Source of the DNA: Bacilli bacterium
Lineage (GTDB): Bacteria; Bacillota_I; Bacilli_A; RF39; UBA660
DNA length: 16,159 nt
Assembly (NCBI GenBank): GCA_017550205.1
Contig: JAFZPS010000003.1
Location: forward strand, 1-16,159
Direction: 5' to 3'
In this document: positions 1-7,162 of the stretch, piece by piece
Numbering within the stretch: the first letter of the stretch is position 1
Layout of the letters: every line of letters begins with the position of its first letter
Notes under the pieces: model-generated
The model's database searches: none
The model's input: only the letters and a program-made list of their open reading frames with translations
What the model was told of the DNA's origin: nothing
Position numbers and translations under genes: made by a program

Positions 1-331
1 AATAGTAGGAGAAAATATATATAAAGTATTAAAAGAATATGGAGGAGTATGGATTACTAGTGATGTTACTCCTAAAAGATTTATTGAAAAACAAGATCCT
101 ACTATAAATAAAGATATAAATAATATAACTTCAAGAAATAAATTAAATGATAGATTTGAAGATGAAAATCATATAAGAAGATTCTTTAAAGAAATAGGAT
201 TTAATAATATAGAAATACATAAATTTATAGAAGTAAAAGATGAATTAAAGTCTTTTGATATATTAAATATAGATAGTAATTCAAATGATGAATTATTAGA
301 TAGTGCTATAGTAGCAATTATAAAAATATAG
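1..331 (+). CDS. C-terminal part of a probable SAM-dependent methyltransferase (5' end outside the window)
   Basis: An open frame enters from the left edge and ends at TAG 329-331, giving about 109 residues. The visible part starts with a GGVWITSDVTPKRF stretch, like the post-motif strand of class I methyltransferases that make or modify carboxylates (leucine carboxyl methyltransferase style). It ends with a basic, amphipathic segment (RRFFKEIGFNNIEIHKF) that resembles the final helix and strands of the Rossmann-like methyltransferase fold. The SAM-binding glycine motif would lie upstream and cannot be checked. The next gene starts 9 bp after the stop, so the two are probably co-transcribed. 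The family call rests on short pattern resemblance only, and the substrate is unknown. Confidence 0.5.
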   Translation, partial: IVGENIYKVLKEYGGVWITSDVTPKRFIEKQDPTINKDINNITSRNKLNDRFEDENHIRRFFKEIGFNNIEIHKFIEVKDELKSFDILNIDSNSNDELLDSAIVAIIKI

Positions 332-340
332 AGGTGTAAT

Positions 341-916
341 ATGAATAAAATATATATGGTACATTGTTGGGATGGTACTAAAGAAGATGGATGGTATCCA
401 TGGTTAGATAAAGAATTATCAAATGAAGAAAATAAAGTATATAGATTTAATATGCCTGATACTGCAAATCCTAAAATAGAAGAATGGGTATCATTCCTAG
501 ATAAACAAGTAGATAATTTAGATGAAAATACATATTTCATTGGTCATAGTATAGGATGTCAAACTATCTTAAGATATCTACAAACAAAAGAAATATGTAA
601 GATAGGTGGTATATTATTTGTAGCACCTTGGTTAGATTTATTAGATTATGCAATTGAAGATGAAGAATCATTTAATACTGCAAAACCATGGTTAACTGAA
701 AGTATTGATTTTGATAAGATAAAGAAATTTACTGATAATATTCATTGTATATTTTCAGACAATGATTACTTTGTTTCTTTAGACCAAAAAACTGAATTTG
801 AAAAACTATTAAATGCAAAAACTATTGTTGTTAAAGATAAAGGTCATATTAGTCAAGATGATGAAGTTTTTGAATTAAAAGAAATATTAGATGAATGTAA
901 TAAAATGATTAAATAA
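341..916 (+). CDS. RBBP9/YdeN-family serine hydrolase (alpha/beta fold)
   Basis: A 191-residue small alpha/beta hydrolase. It begins with the family's typical first strand (KIYMVHCWDGT, 3-13). The nucleophile elbow is GHSIGC with Ser70, the probable acid is Asp140 or Asp142 in FSDNDYFV, and the catalytic histidine is His169 in KDKGHISQDD. The order and length match the RBBP9/YdeN group (about 180-200 aa), which are cytoplasmic esterase-like enzymes whose natural substrates are mostly unknown. The Shine-Dalgarno GAGGTG (331-336) overlaps the stop of the upstream methyltransferase, and the ATG sits 4 bp downstream of it. A DHH phosphoesterase follows after 15 bp, so this looks like the middle of an operon. 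The family is secure; the substrate is not. Confidence 0.85.
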   Translation: MNKIYMVHCWDGTKEDGWYPWLDKELSNEENKVYRFNMPDTANPKIEEWVSFLDKQVDNLDENTYFIGHSIGCQTILRYLQTKEICKIGGILFVAPWLDLLDYAIEDEESFNTAKPWLTESIDFDKIKKFTDNIHCIFSDNDYFVSLDQKTEFEKLLNAKTIVVKDKGHISQDDEVFELKEILDECNKMIK

Positions 917-931
917 TAAAAGAGGTAGAAT

Positions 932-1831
932 ATGATTATCTTAACCGTAGGAAAAAGTTATATAGATATAGATGGATATGCTAGTGCTATAGCATATAAA
1001 GAATTACTTAATATGCAAAATATTGAAGCAAAATTTGTTAGTAATGCAGTATTAAATTATAGTATTACTAAGAGTTTATTAGATATATCATATAGTACTG
1101 ATAATTATAAAATAGATGATAGTGATAAATTTATAATATTAGATTTATCTAATAAAGAATATTTCCCTGATTTTGTAAAAGAAGATAATATAATTGAAAT
1201 AATAGATCATCATTCAGGATATAAAGAATATTGGGATAATAAACTAGGTAATAAATCAGAAATAGAAGAAATAGGTTCTGTAGCAACTATAATAGTAGAA
1301 AAATATGAAGAATCTAATTTACTTAATAGAATGAATACTGACATAGCAAAACTATTAATGTCAGCAATACTTGATAATACATTAAACTTCACTGCTACTA
1401 TTACAAAAGAAAGAGACAAAATAGCATATAAGAAATTAGAAGATATAACTAAAGATTATAATTATAAAGAAAAGTATTTCTTAGAATGTCAAAAATACAT
1501 TGAATCTAATTTAGAAGAATCAATTAAAAATGATATTAAGATTCAACATATAAATGAATATCTACCAGATGTTTTTGGACAACTAACAATATATAATGCT
1601 AACGAATTATTAAATAAAAAAGATGAATTAATTCAAATAATGAATACTTATGGAAAAGAATGGATACTAAATCTTATCTCATTAAAAGATAATACTAGTT
1701 ATATTCTATATTCTGATGAAACAATTAGAAATAACTTAGAAAAAGTATTGAACTATTCTAATGAAAATAATATAGTAATAATTAAACCAGCTATGTTAAG
1801 AAAAGAAATAATGAAGAAAACAATTAATTAA
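932..1831 (+). CDS. DHH-family phosphoesterase
   Basis: A 299-residue protein with the DHH superfamily pattern. Motif I is DIDGYAS (12-18), motif II is the aspartate in IILDLS (68-73), the signature DHH lies at 92-94 (IIDHHSGY), and a further metal-binding region is SAILDNTLNF (144-153, Asp148). Family members use two Mn2+ ions to hydrolyse phosphodiesters or phosphoanhydrides, for example NrnA-type oligoribonucleases, exopolyphosphatases and Mn-dependent pyrophosphatases. The DNT after the fourth motif and the overall spacing resemble the pyrophosphatase/exopolyphosphatase side more than RecJ. The usual C-terminal DHHA1 RNA-binding glycine motif (GGGH-like) is not evident, so nanoRNase activity should not be assumed. 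It sits between two other hydrolases with gaps of 15 and 11 bp. Confidence 0.8.
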   Translation: MIILTVGKSYIDIDGYASAIAYKELLNMQNIEAKFVSNAVLNYSITKSLLDISYSTDNYKIDDSDKFIILDLSNKEYFPDFVKEDNIIEIIDHHSGYKEYWDNKLGNKSEIEEIGSVATIIVEKYEESNLLNRMNTDIAKLLMSAILDNTLNFTATITKERDKIAYKKLEDITKDYNYKEKYFLECQKYIESNLEESIKNDIKIQHINEYLPDVFGQLTIYNANELLNKKDELIQIMNTYGKEWILNLISLKDNTSYILYSDETIRNNLEKVLNYSNENNIVIIKPAMLRKEIMKKTIN

Positions 1832-1842
1832 AGGAGAAGACT

Positions 1843-2637
1843 ATGAATAAAATAAATATGCTAGGAACAGGACATGGATTTGTACATGAATTATATAATA
1901 CATGTTTTGTTATTAATGATAAATTTTTAATAGATACTGGTGGTAGTGCTGATATAGTTAAGAATTTAAAACTATCTGGAATAAATCTATTAGATATACA
2001 TGATATTTTTATATCTCATTCACATACAGATCATATACTAGGATTATTCTGGTTATTAAAAAGATTATCTGGAATGTATTTAAAAGGTGTATATACTGGT
2101 AAATTAAATATATATTGTAATGATGAAGTAGAATTAGCTATTAAAGATATTTATAAACATTTATATCCTGATGTATATGTTAATTTAATTAATGAATATA
2201 TGAATATTATTGTTGTAAAAGATGGTGAAGAAATAACTATTAATAATCAAAAATATAAGTTTATAGATTTACATGCAAGTAAGAATAAATTATATGGTTT
2301 TGAGACTACATTTGATAATGGTAAGACACTTGTATTCTTAGGAGATGAAACATTACATGAAGAGTTATTTGATATTATAAAAGATAAAGACTATGTAATG
2401 CATGAAGCATTTTGCTTAGATGCTGATAAAGATATATTTAAACCATATGAAAAGAAACATTCTACAGTTAAATATGTATGTGAAAGATTTAATGGACTAA
2501 ATATTAAAAACTTAATTCTATATCATACAGAAGATACTCATCCTAATGATAAAGATATTTTATATACTAAAGAAGCAAAAGAGTATTTTGATAATAATGT
2601 AATTGTTCCAAAAGACTTAGAAGTAATTGAAATATAA
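1843..2637 (+). CDS. Metallo-beta-lactamase-fold hydrolase (RNase Z-like)
   Basis: A 264-residue MBL-fold protein. The zinc signature HSHTDH lies at 59-64 (FISHSHTDHILG). Other expected ligands are Asp168 in FLGDE, a histidine in DLHASK (144), His187 in MHEAF, and His228 in LILYHTED. The N-terminal strand (GTGHG.. then FLIDTGG at 28-34) is typical of the RNase Z/phosphodiesterase branch, as is the MHEAF motif, which corresponds to the HEA(T/F) segment of RNase Z and related cyclic phosphodiesterases. It lacks an obvious flexible exosite arm, so tRNA 3'-end processing is possible but not shown. The Shine-Dalgarno AAGGAGA lies just before the ATG, 11 bp after the DHH gene. The fold is secure; the substrate is open. 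Confidence 0.85.
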   Translation: MNKINMLGTGHGFVHELYNTCFVINDKFLIDTGGSADIVKNLKLSGINLLDIHDIFISHSHTDHILGLFWLLKRLSGMYLKGVYTGKLNIYCNDEVELAIKDIYKHLYPDVYVNLINEYMNIIVVKDGEEITINNQKYKFIDLHASKNKLYGFETTFDNGKTLVFLGDETLHEELFDIIKDKDYVMHEAFCLDADKDIFKPYEKKHSTVKYVCERFNGLNIKNLILYHTEDTHPNDKDILYTKEAKEYFDNNVIVPKDLEVIEI

Positions 2638-2644
2638 TTAACTA

Positions 2645-2652
2645 GGGGGGGG
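2645..2652 (+). promoter_or_regulatory. G8 homopolymer forming the Shine-Dalgarno of the WYL regulator
   Basis: Eight consecutive G followed by AGAAT and then the ATG at 2658. The Shine-Dalgarno core GGGGAG lies inside the run. In DNA this AT-rich, an 8-G tract is conspicuous, and slippage would change the strength and spacing of the ribosome-binding site without altering the protein frame. Confidence 0.7.
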
Positions 2653-2657
2653 AGAAT

Positions 2658-3242
2658 ATGTCTAAAATATCTAATGTTATATTAATGCTTCAATACTTAG
2701 AAAATGGTAGAAAATATAATATAAAAGAATTATCTGAAAAATTAGAAGTTTCAGAAAGAATGATTAGAGTATATAAAGAAGAATTAGAAAAAGCAGGTAT
2801 TTATATAGATACTATTATGGGACCATATGGTGGATATGTATTAAATCAAAGTATAAGAATACCTACACGTAAATTTACTCAAGAAGATTATAATTTTCTT
2901 CATAATTTAAAAGTAAATAAAGAAGATAAAGAAAAATTAGAAGTAATAGCTGATAAAGTACATGGAGTATACTTTGATTCTAAAAATGAAAATATAGAAT
3001 TAAAAGAAGATACAAAGAATTACTTTAATATATTAACTAGAGCTATAAAAGAAAAAAGAAAAGTAAAAATAAATTATTATTCATATACTCATGGTAATCA
3101 AGATAGAATAATTCATCCATTAGATATGTTCTTATATAATAGTGGATGGGGTTGTGCTGCATACTGTGAGAAAAAGAAAGATTTAAGACACTTTGAATTA
3201 AAAAGAATAAATGAAATAGAATTATTAGAAGAAAAATTCTAA
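2658..3242 (+). CDS. HTH and WYL-domain transcriptional regulator, short form
   Basis: A 194-residue DeoR/WYL-type regulator. Residues about 5-55 form a winged helix-turn-helix (NIKELSEKLEVSERMIRVYK is the HTH), followed by the wing GPYGGYVL (55-62). Residues about 120-192 resemble a WYL ligand-sensing domain (RIIHPLDMFLYNSGWGCAAY then LRHFELKRI), although the literal W-Y-L triad is degenerate (WGCAAY). WYL domains bind nucleotides or small ligands, and many such proteins are repressors. At 194 aa it lacks the C-terminal WCX region of the usual 300-aa form. The start is preceded by a run of eight G (2645-2652), highly unusual here, that forms the ribosome-binding site. It lies between hydrolase genes and a SIS-like gene, so local regulation is plausible but not shown. 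Confidence 0.85.
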   Translation: MSKISNVILMLQYLENGRKYNIKELSEKLEVSERMIRVYKEELEKAGIYIDTIMGPYGGYVLNQSIRIPTRKFTQEDYNFLHNLKVNKEDKEKLEVIADKVHGVYFDSKNENIELKEDTKNYFNILTRAIKEKRKVKINYYSYTHGNQDRIIHPLDMFLYNSGWGCAAYCEKKKDLRHFELKRINEIELLEEKF

Positions 3243-3256
3243 ATAGACGAAATATT

Positions 3257-3298
3257 TCCTCTTTACAAGATATATTCATCTTGTAAGGAGGATTTTTT
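3257..3298 (+). terminator. Terminator-like hairpin whose 3' arm contains the next gene's Shine-Dalgarno
   Basis: The 5' arm TCCTCTTTACAAGAT (3257-3271) pairs with ATCTTGTAAGGAGGA (3278-3292) around a 6-nt ATATTC loop. That makes 15 pairs with one G-U wobble. Six T follow (3293-3298), so the structure has the form of an intrinsic terminator. The 3' arm carries AAGGAGG, placed 7 nt before the ATG at 3299, so the same hairpin would mask ribosome binding. It starts 14 nt after the stop of the WYL gene. Confidence 0.75.
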
Positions 3299-4213
3299 AT
3301 GGAAAAGAATATGCAAGGAAATTTTAAAAAATTAGAAAGGAGAGTAATTGATACATTAAATAATACAGACTTAGAAAGAATTAATTATGAGCTATCTAAA
3401 ATTAATGAACCAACACTAGTATCAGGAGTTGGAGGTTCTAGTGTAGTATCAGAATATGCATCTAGAATAATTTCAGTAAAGAATAATATAATCACAAGAA
3501 ACACAGAACCAAGAGATTTTAAATATATGAATATTAAACCTTATAAGAATGTATTAGTATGTAGTTATGGAGGAAGAAACTATGGAGTAAAATTAGCTTT
3601 ATTAAATGATTTAAAACACTATCTATTAGCTAATAAAAAAAGCGATAGAGAAGATGTAATTAATCTAAATTACAATAATGAAGATATAGAAGATAGTTTT
3701 ATATCTTTAGGAGCTACATTAATACCTTGTAGTATATTATTAAACTATTATTTAGATAATGATAAAGAAAGAATTATAGAATTACTAGATAGCTATAATT
3801 ATAATTTTGATACTACATGTGATGCTTATGAAATATTTAGTGGATATGAAACAGCTACTGCTAGTAAATTTTTAGAATCTACTATGTTAGAAGCAGGTAT
3901 TGGAATACCTATAGTACATGATAAATATGATTATTGTCATGGTAGAAGTACTTTATCTACAGTATCTAATAATATAGCCATATATTTTAATGGTAATACA
4001 GAATTAGATAAAGTATATTTAGAAGAATTACCTAAGTATTATAAAGAAGTAGTAGTTATAGATTACAAAAATAATATATTAGATGAATATATACTCTTAG
4101 TAAAATGTATGTATCTAACTAAATATATTGCAGAATCTAAACAAAAAGATTTATCTAAAGTAGATTATAATCCAATCGCAAAGAAACTCTATAAATATAA
4201 TGGTAATTTATAA
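3299..4213 (+). CDS. SIS-domain-like (sugar-phosphate-binding) protein
   Basis: A 304-residue soluble protein that looks like a degenerate two-lobed SIS (sugar isomerase) protein. Lobe one has TLVSGVGGSSVVSEYAS (39-55), with the glycine/serine loop that in the family binds the sugar phosphate, followed by NVLVCSYGGRNYG (84-96), the position of the usual S-x-SG-x-T motif. Lobe two has a helix TASKFLESTMLEAG (187-200) and then YDYCHGRST (210-218), corresponding to the family's E-x-x-HG-P/R motif. In known members these sites serve aldose-ketose isomerisation, as in GlmS, GutQ or AgaS, or effector sensing. There is no glutaminase or HTH domain, so a stand-alone isomerase or sensor is likely. Its Shine-Dalgarno is sequestered in the hairpin 3257-3292, suggesting post-transcriptional control. 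No terminator is seen after it. Confidence 0.6.
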   Translation: MEKNMQGNFKKLERRVIDTLNNTDLERINYELSKINEPTLVSGVGGSSVVSEYASRIISVKNNIITRNTEPRDFKYMNIKPYKNVLVCSYGGRNYGVKLALLNDLKHYLLANKKSDREDVINLNYNNEDIEDSFISLGATLIPCSILLNYYLDNDKERIIELLDSYNYNFDTTCDAYEIFSGYETATASKFLESTMLEAGIGIPIVHDKYDYCHGRSTLSTVSNNIAIYFNGNTELDKVYLEELPKYYKEVVVIDYKNNILDEYILLVKCMYLTKYIAESKQKDLSKVDYNPIAKKLYKYNGNL

Positions 4214-4218
4214 TAATT

Positions 4219-4239
4219 ATGCTATAATTAAATAGGTGA
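4219..4239 (+). promoter_or_regulatory. Extended -10 promoter overlapping the Shine-Dalgarno region of the TIM44-like gene
   Basis: TGCTATAAT (4220-4228) is a perfect extended -10 (TGN then TATAAT). Transcription would start near 4234-4235, at the AGGTGA Shine-Dalgarno (4234-4239), leaving a leader of only about 10 nt before the ATG at 4244. No convincing -35 is seen. Confidence 0.7.
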
Positions 4240-4243
4240 TTTA

Positions 4244-5155
4244 ATGAAAAACTTAAAAAAGCTATTTATATATATAATACTAAGTATTATAACTATACCA
4301 GTTATAGTAAATGCAGATTCAGGATTTGATTCAAACTATGGTAGTGGAAATTCATCATCTTTTGGTGAAACTATAATGAGTGTAGGATCATCTGGTTTAT
4401 CATTTGCAGGTAAACTATTACAAGTACAACCAAATGATAAAGATTATCAAGCATGTCATATAATATTATCTATTATTTGTATAATAATACTTTATATAGT
4501 AGCTTGTATTTATATATTTAAATTAGATGGTACTAAGAAAAAGAATACTAAGAAAGTATTTACTTTATTAGGTATAGGTTTAATTCCAACACTAATATTT
4601 TCATTATTCTCTTTCTTAACAAACCTACAATTAATACTATATATTTTTATATTATTAATTCTTATAATTCCATATATTATAGTATCTAAAAATATATTAA
4701 AGAAAAGATTAAAAAACAAAATATTAAAAGTAGAAGAATTAGATAAAAACTTTAATAAAGAAAATATATCTAAAGAATTATTTAATATTTATAAAGATAT
4801 TCAAATAGCTTGGATGGATTTTAATTATAAAGTATTAAAAGATTTACTAAGTAAAGAAATATATGAAAAGTACGAAAAACAATTAGAAGAATTAAAATCT
4901 AAAAATCAAAAAAATATAATGGATAATATAGAATTTAAGAAAAATAAAATTACTGATATTGATATAGATAATAATATAGAAACAATAGAATGTGAAATGA
5001 GTGTAACTTGTATAGATTATATTATTGAAAATGATGATAAACTAATTAAAGGTAAAAAAGATAAATTCTGTAATTATACATATAAACTAGTATTCAATAA
5101 AGATTTAAGTACTAATAAATATACATTAATAGAAAAGAAAATAATAAAACAATAG
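4244..5155 (+). CDS. TIM44-like domain membrane protein
   Basis: A 303-residue exported or membrane protein. A basic, hydrophobic signal sequence spans 1-24 (cleavage likely after VNA), followed by a Gly/Ser/Asp-rich linker (25-55). Three further hydrophobic segments lie at about 71-92, 105-125 and 128-147, and then a basic turn. From about 175 to 300 a soluble alpha+beta region (NIYKDIQIAWMDFNYKVLKD, then IEFKKNKITDIDI) matches the TIM44-like pattern of a helix followed by curved strands, as in the C-terminal domain of mitochondrial Tim44 and bacterial homologues. In bacteria the role is not established; binding of lipid or nascent membrane protein is a guess. It has its own promoter and a terminator overlapping its stop codon, so it is probably monocistronic. 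Confidence 0.75.
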   Translation: MKNLKKLFIYIILSIITIPVIVNADSGFDSNYGSGNSSSFGETIMSVGSSGLSFAGKLLQVQPNDKDYQACHIILSIICIIILYIVACIYIFKLDGTKKKNTKKVFTLLGIGLIPTLIFSLFSFLTNLQLILYIFILLILIIPYIIVSKNILKKRLKNKILKVEELDKNFNKENISKELFNIYKDIQIAWMDFNYKVLKDLLSKEIYEKYEKQLEELKSKNQKNIMDNIEFKKNKITDIDIDNNIETIECEMSVTCIDYIIENDDKLIKGKKDKFCNYTYKLVFNKDLSTNKYTLIEKKIIKQ

Positions 5156-5175
5156 TAGGAGTAATCCTACTTTTT
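5154..5175 (+). terminator. Intrinsic terminator overlapping the stop codon of the TIM44-like gene
   Basis: Stem AGTAGGA (5154-5160) pairs with TCCTACT (5165-5171) around a GTAA loop, with T-tract 5171-5175. The TAG stop (5153-5155) is partly inside the stem. The T-tract runs directly into the next promoter. Confidence 0.85.
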
Positions 5176-5185
5176 ATGTTATAAT
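5170..5185 (+). promoter_or_regulatory. Extended -10 promoter fused to the upstream terminator
   Basis: CTTTTTATGTTATAAT: the terminator T-tract is followed by TGT and TATAAT (5180-5185). Transcription would start near 5192, about 12 nt before the ATG at 5204. The 16 bases are identical to those at 8788-8803. Confidence 0.8.
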
Positions 5186-5203
5186 TTAAGCAGTGGTGGT
5201 AGT

Positions 5204-6199
5204 ATGGAAGAAATGAATATTGATGATATTAGAAGAGTAGTTAGAGGTGGAACTATACTATTTTGTATTAAAGTTTATGGAGATTGGATTCCTATTTTAA
5301 CATGTAGACCAACAACTACTAGATCTATTAAGATTGATGGTGTAGATTATATAGATAATAGATATATCTCAATATATTCAGATGAAAATATATGTTCACA
5401 AATATCAAAAGAAATACTTTATTATGTAATTCAAGATGCAATAATAACTATTACTCAAAATGATTATTTAGTAGATATTCCAAAAAATGATATATATTTA
5501 AATGAATATTTAAAAGAAATAGATAATGTAGAATTTGTTAAAGATGTAATATGTTTTCCATATGATGGAGAAATACCTTTAGAAGATGAAGCAATGCAAA
5601 AACTATATCTTGAAAAACCAACTAGAAAAGCATGCCTTGATTTAATGCAAAATGGTATACAAACATTAATGTCTAGTGCTAATAAAAATAATGCATTAAA
5701 TAGAGAAAAAGTAGATGAAGAAAAAATATATATCGGACAAGATGATCCATGGGTTATAGGTAATGGATATGCATGGATTATGCTTGATTGGGATGATTTA
5801 GATGATGATAATAAACAATACTTAATCTCAATACTAGAAGGAAAAACAAAAGTAGGAGAATCTTCACCACTAGAAACAATTAAATTCTATGAGTATGTAG
5901 ATGTTTCTAGAGAAGTAGCTTCAAGATATGATTATGATAGTAAAAAAATAGTGGATAATATACAATTAACTCCTATAGAAAATGACGTTTATTATGATTT
6001 AAATAAAGTATATCTAATAGGTAATAATTCATTAAATAATCGTGCAAGAAGAAAAGAATCTAATCATTTAAGAACAGTAGCTATACGTTATCCAGTAAAT
6101 GAAAATACAACAATAAAAGAAGTAGAAGAATACTATAATAAAATAGTTTCAGGAATGATTAATAAAAATATAATAGATAGTAATCAAAATACAATATAA
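5204..6199 (+). CDS. Hypothetical acidic soluble protein, 331 aa, no recognised domain
   Basis: I do not recognise this protein. It has no signal peptide or membrane segment. The N-terminus (about 10-85) looks like a small beta-rich unit (GTILFCIKVYGDWIPIL, then YISIYSD). The middle contains a striking acidic/aromatic patch, DDPWVIGNGYAWIMLDWDDL (180-199), continuing DDDNKQYL. The C-terminus is mixed, with a basic RARRKES at about 280-286. The start is the ATG at 5204 behind a weak GGTGG Shine-Dalgarno; the in-frame ATG at 5213 is an alternative. It is the first gene of an operon driven by the promoter at 5170-5185, and the Nudix gene follows after 15 bp. Its coherent codon usage and placement support a real gene. 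Confidence 0.75.
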   Translation: MEEMNIDDIRRVVRGGTILFCIKVYGDWIPILTCRPTTTRSIKIDGVDYIDNRYISIYSDENICSQISKEILYYVIQDAIITITQNDYLVDIPKNDIYLNEYLKEIDNVEFVKDVICFPYDGEIPLEDEAMQKLYLEKPTRKACLDLMQNGIQTLMSSANKNNALNREKVDEEKIYIGQDDPWVIGNGYAWIMLDWDDLDDDNKQYLISILEGKTKVGESSPLETIKFYEYVDVSREVASRYDYDSKKIVDNIQLTPIENDVYYDLNKVYLIGNNSLNNRARRKESNHLRTVAIRYPVNENTTIKEVEEYYNKIVSGMINKNIIDSNQNTI

Positions 6200-6214
6200 T
6201 ATGAGGTGAATAAA

Positions 6215-6760
6215 ATGTCTTTAAGAAATACAATTGAAAATTATATACCAAGTGATGAACAAGAAGAAAGAGATCAAAAACAAATGTTAACATTTATAGA
6301 TAGTTTTGAAGATGTTTTAACTAGAGATAATACTATAGGACATTTCTCAGCTTCAGCATTTGTTATTAATAAAGATAAGAATAAAATGGCAGCTGTATAT
6401 CACATTATAACTGATGGTTGGACTTATCCTGGAGGACATGCTGATGGAGAAGAAGATTTATTATCAGTAGCACTTCGTGAAGTAGAAGAAGAAACAGGAT
6501 TAAAAGCTAAAGTATTAAATGATGAACCTTATTTATTATCTACAAATCCTGTTGGAGCACATATTAAACGTGGAAAGTTTGTTTCTCCTCACTTACACTT
6601 TGATGCACTATATTTAATGGAAGCAGATGATAAAGAAAAATTAGAATATAGAGAAGATGAATCAAAAGGAGTAAAATGGATTCCATTTGATGAAGTAGAT
6701 AATGAAAAAATGGTAGATTTCATTAGAAATAATGTAAAAAAACTAATAAAAAGAATATAG
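6215..6760 (+). CDS. Nudix hydrolase
   Basis: A 181-residue Nudix-fold enzyme. The Nudix box (G-x5-E-x7-R-E-U-x-E-E-x-G-U) is complete at residues 74-96 of the ATG-started protein: it begins GHADGEE and ends REVEEETGL. Members use Mg2+ to hydrolyse nucleoside diphosphates linked to another moiety, for example oxidised dNTPs, ADP-ribose or nucleotide sugars. A downstream PHLHFDALYL strand and the KGVKWIPFDEV segment are usual for the fold. The extra N-terminal helix of about 40 residues is common in broad-specificity members. A GTG at 6206 is in frame, but it lies inside the Shine-Dalgarno GAGGTG (6203-6208), so the ATG at 6215 is chosen. The lipoprotein gene follows after 11 bp. The substrate cannot be inferred. 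Confidence 0.93.
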   Translation: MSLRNTIENYIPSDEQEERDQKQMLTFIDSFEDVLTRDNTIGHFSASAFVINKDKNKMAAVYHIITDGWTYPGGHADGEEDLLSVALREVEEETGLKAKVLNDEPYLLSTNPVGAHIKRGKFVSPHLHFDALYLMEADDKEKLEYREDESKGVKWIPFDEVDNEKMVDFIRNNVKKLIKRI

Positions 6761-6771
6761 AAGAGGTACAT

Positions 6772-7140
6772 ATGAAAAAGAAAATAATATATATTTTAAT
6801 ATTAATATTAGGATTATTTATAATCACAGGCTGTAGTAAATATGATGTTATGAAAGGTACTTGGAAAGCATCAATTGAAAATCAAAATATTCATCATGAT
6901 AGTGATAATGAAGTAACAGGTGGAAAAGAAGATTATTATTTAAAATGTGATGGAGAAGGTAACTATGACTTAACTTCAAAATCAGGAGATTTAGCTAATG
7001 CTAGATATGTTGTAGATAAAAACATCGTTACATTCTATGATGAAGGAAGAGAATTATTAAGTATATGTAAGATTAATGGTAGAGAATTAGATTGTTCAAT
7101 ACAATCTTATTATGCATTTAAATATGTAAAGATAAAATAG
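6772..7140 (+). CDS. Small lipoprotein, function unknown
   Basis: A 122-residue secreted lipoprotein. It has a basic start (MKKK), a hydrophobic core (5-17) and a lipobox ITGC with the lipidated Cys21, then SKYDVMKGTWKAS. The mature part is about 100 residues and rich in beta-type sequence: KGTWKAS, DYYLKCDGEGNYDL, RYVVDKNIVTFYDEG and a final YYAFKYVKI. This resembles the small beta-barrel or lipocalin-like C-terminal domains in Bacillota lipoproteins that start with a G-T/K-W motif. Cys59, Cys103 and Cys112 remain in the mature part, so a disulfide is possible. It sits between the Nudix and GDPD-like genes with gaps of 11 and 22 bp. No partner is identified. Confidence 0.8.
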   Translation: MKKKIIYILILILGLFIITGCSKYDVMKGTWKASIENQNIHHDSDNEVTGGKEDYYLKCDGEGNYDLTSKSGDLANARYVVDKNIVTFYDEGRELLSICKINGRELDCSIQSYYAFKYVKIK

Positions 7141-7162
7141 TAATTTAAAAAGAGGAATTGTT

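Noticed and set aside
169..540. Minus-strand open frame across the methyltransferase and hydrolase genes
   Set aside because: It overlaps two well-supported plus-strand genes, and its composition is that of an AT-rich shadow frame.
2633..2638. TATAAT before the WYL gene as a promoter
   Set aside because: It lies in the end of the preceding gene with no TGN extension or -35; TATAAT is expected by chance in DNA this AT-rich.
4214..4243. Possible terminator AATTAT-GCT-ATAATT between the SIS-like and TIM44-like genes
   Set aside because: The stem is pure A-T with a 3-nt loop and no T-tract; the sequence is better explained as the extended -10 promoter.
6206..6214. GTG start for the Nudix gene (and likewise GTG 10278 for the histidine phosphatase)
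   Set aside because: Both GTG codons are part of GAGGTG Shine-Dalgarno sequences; an ATG follows at normal spacing in each case.
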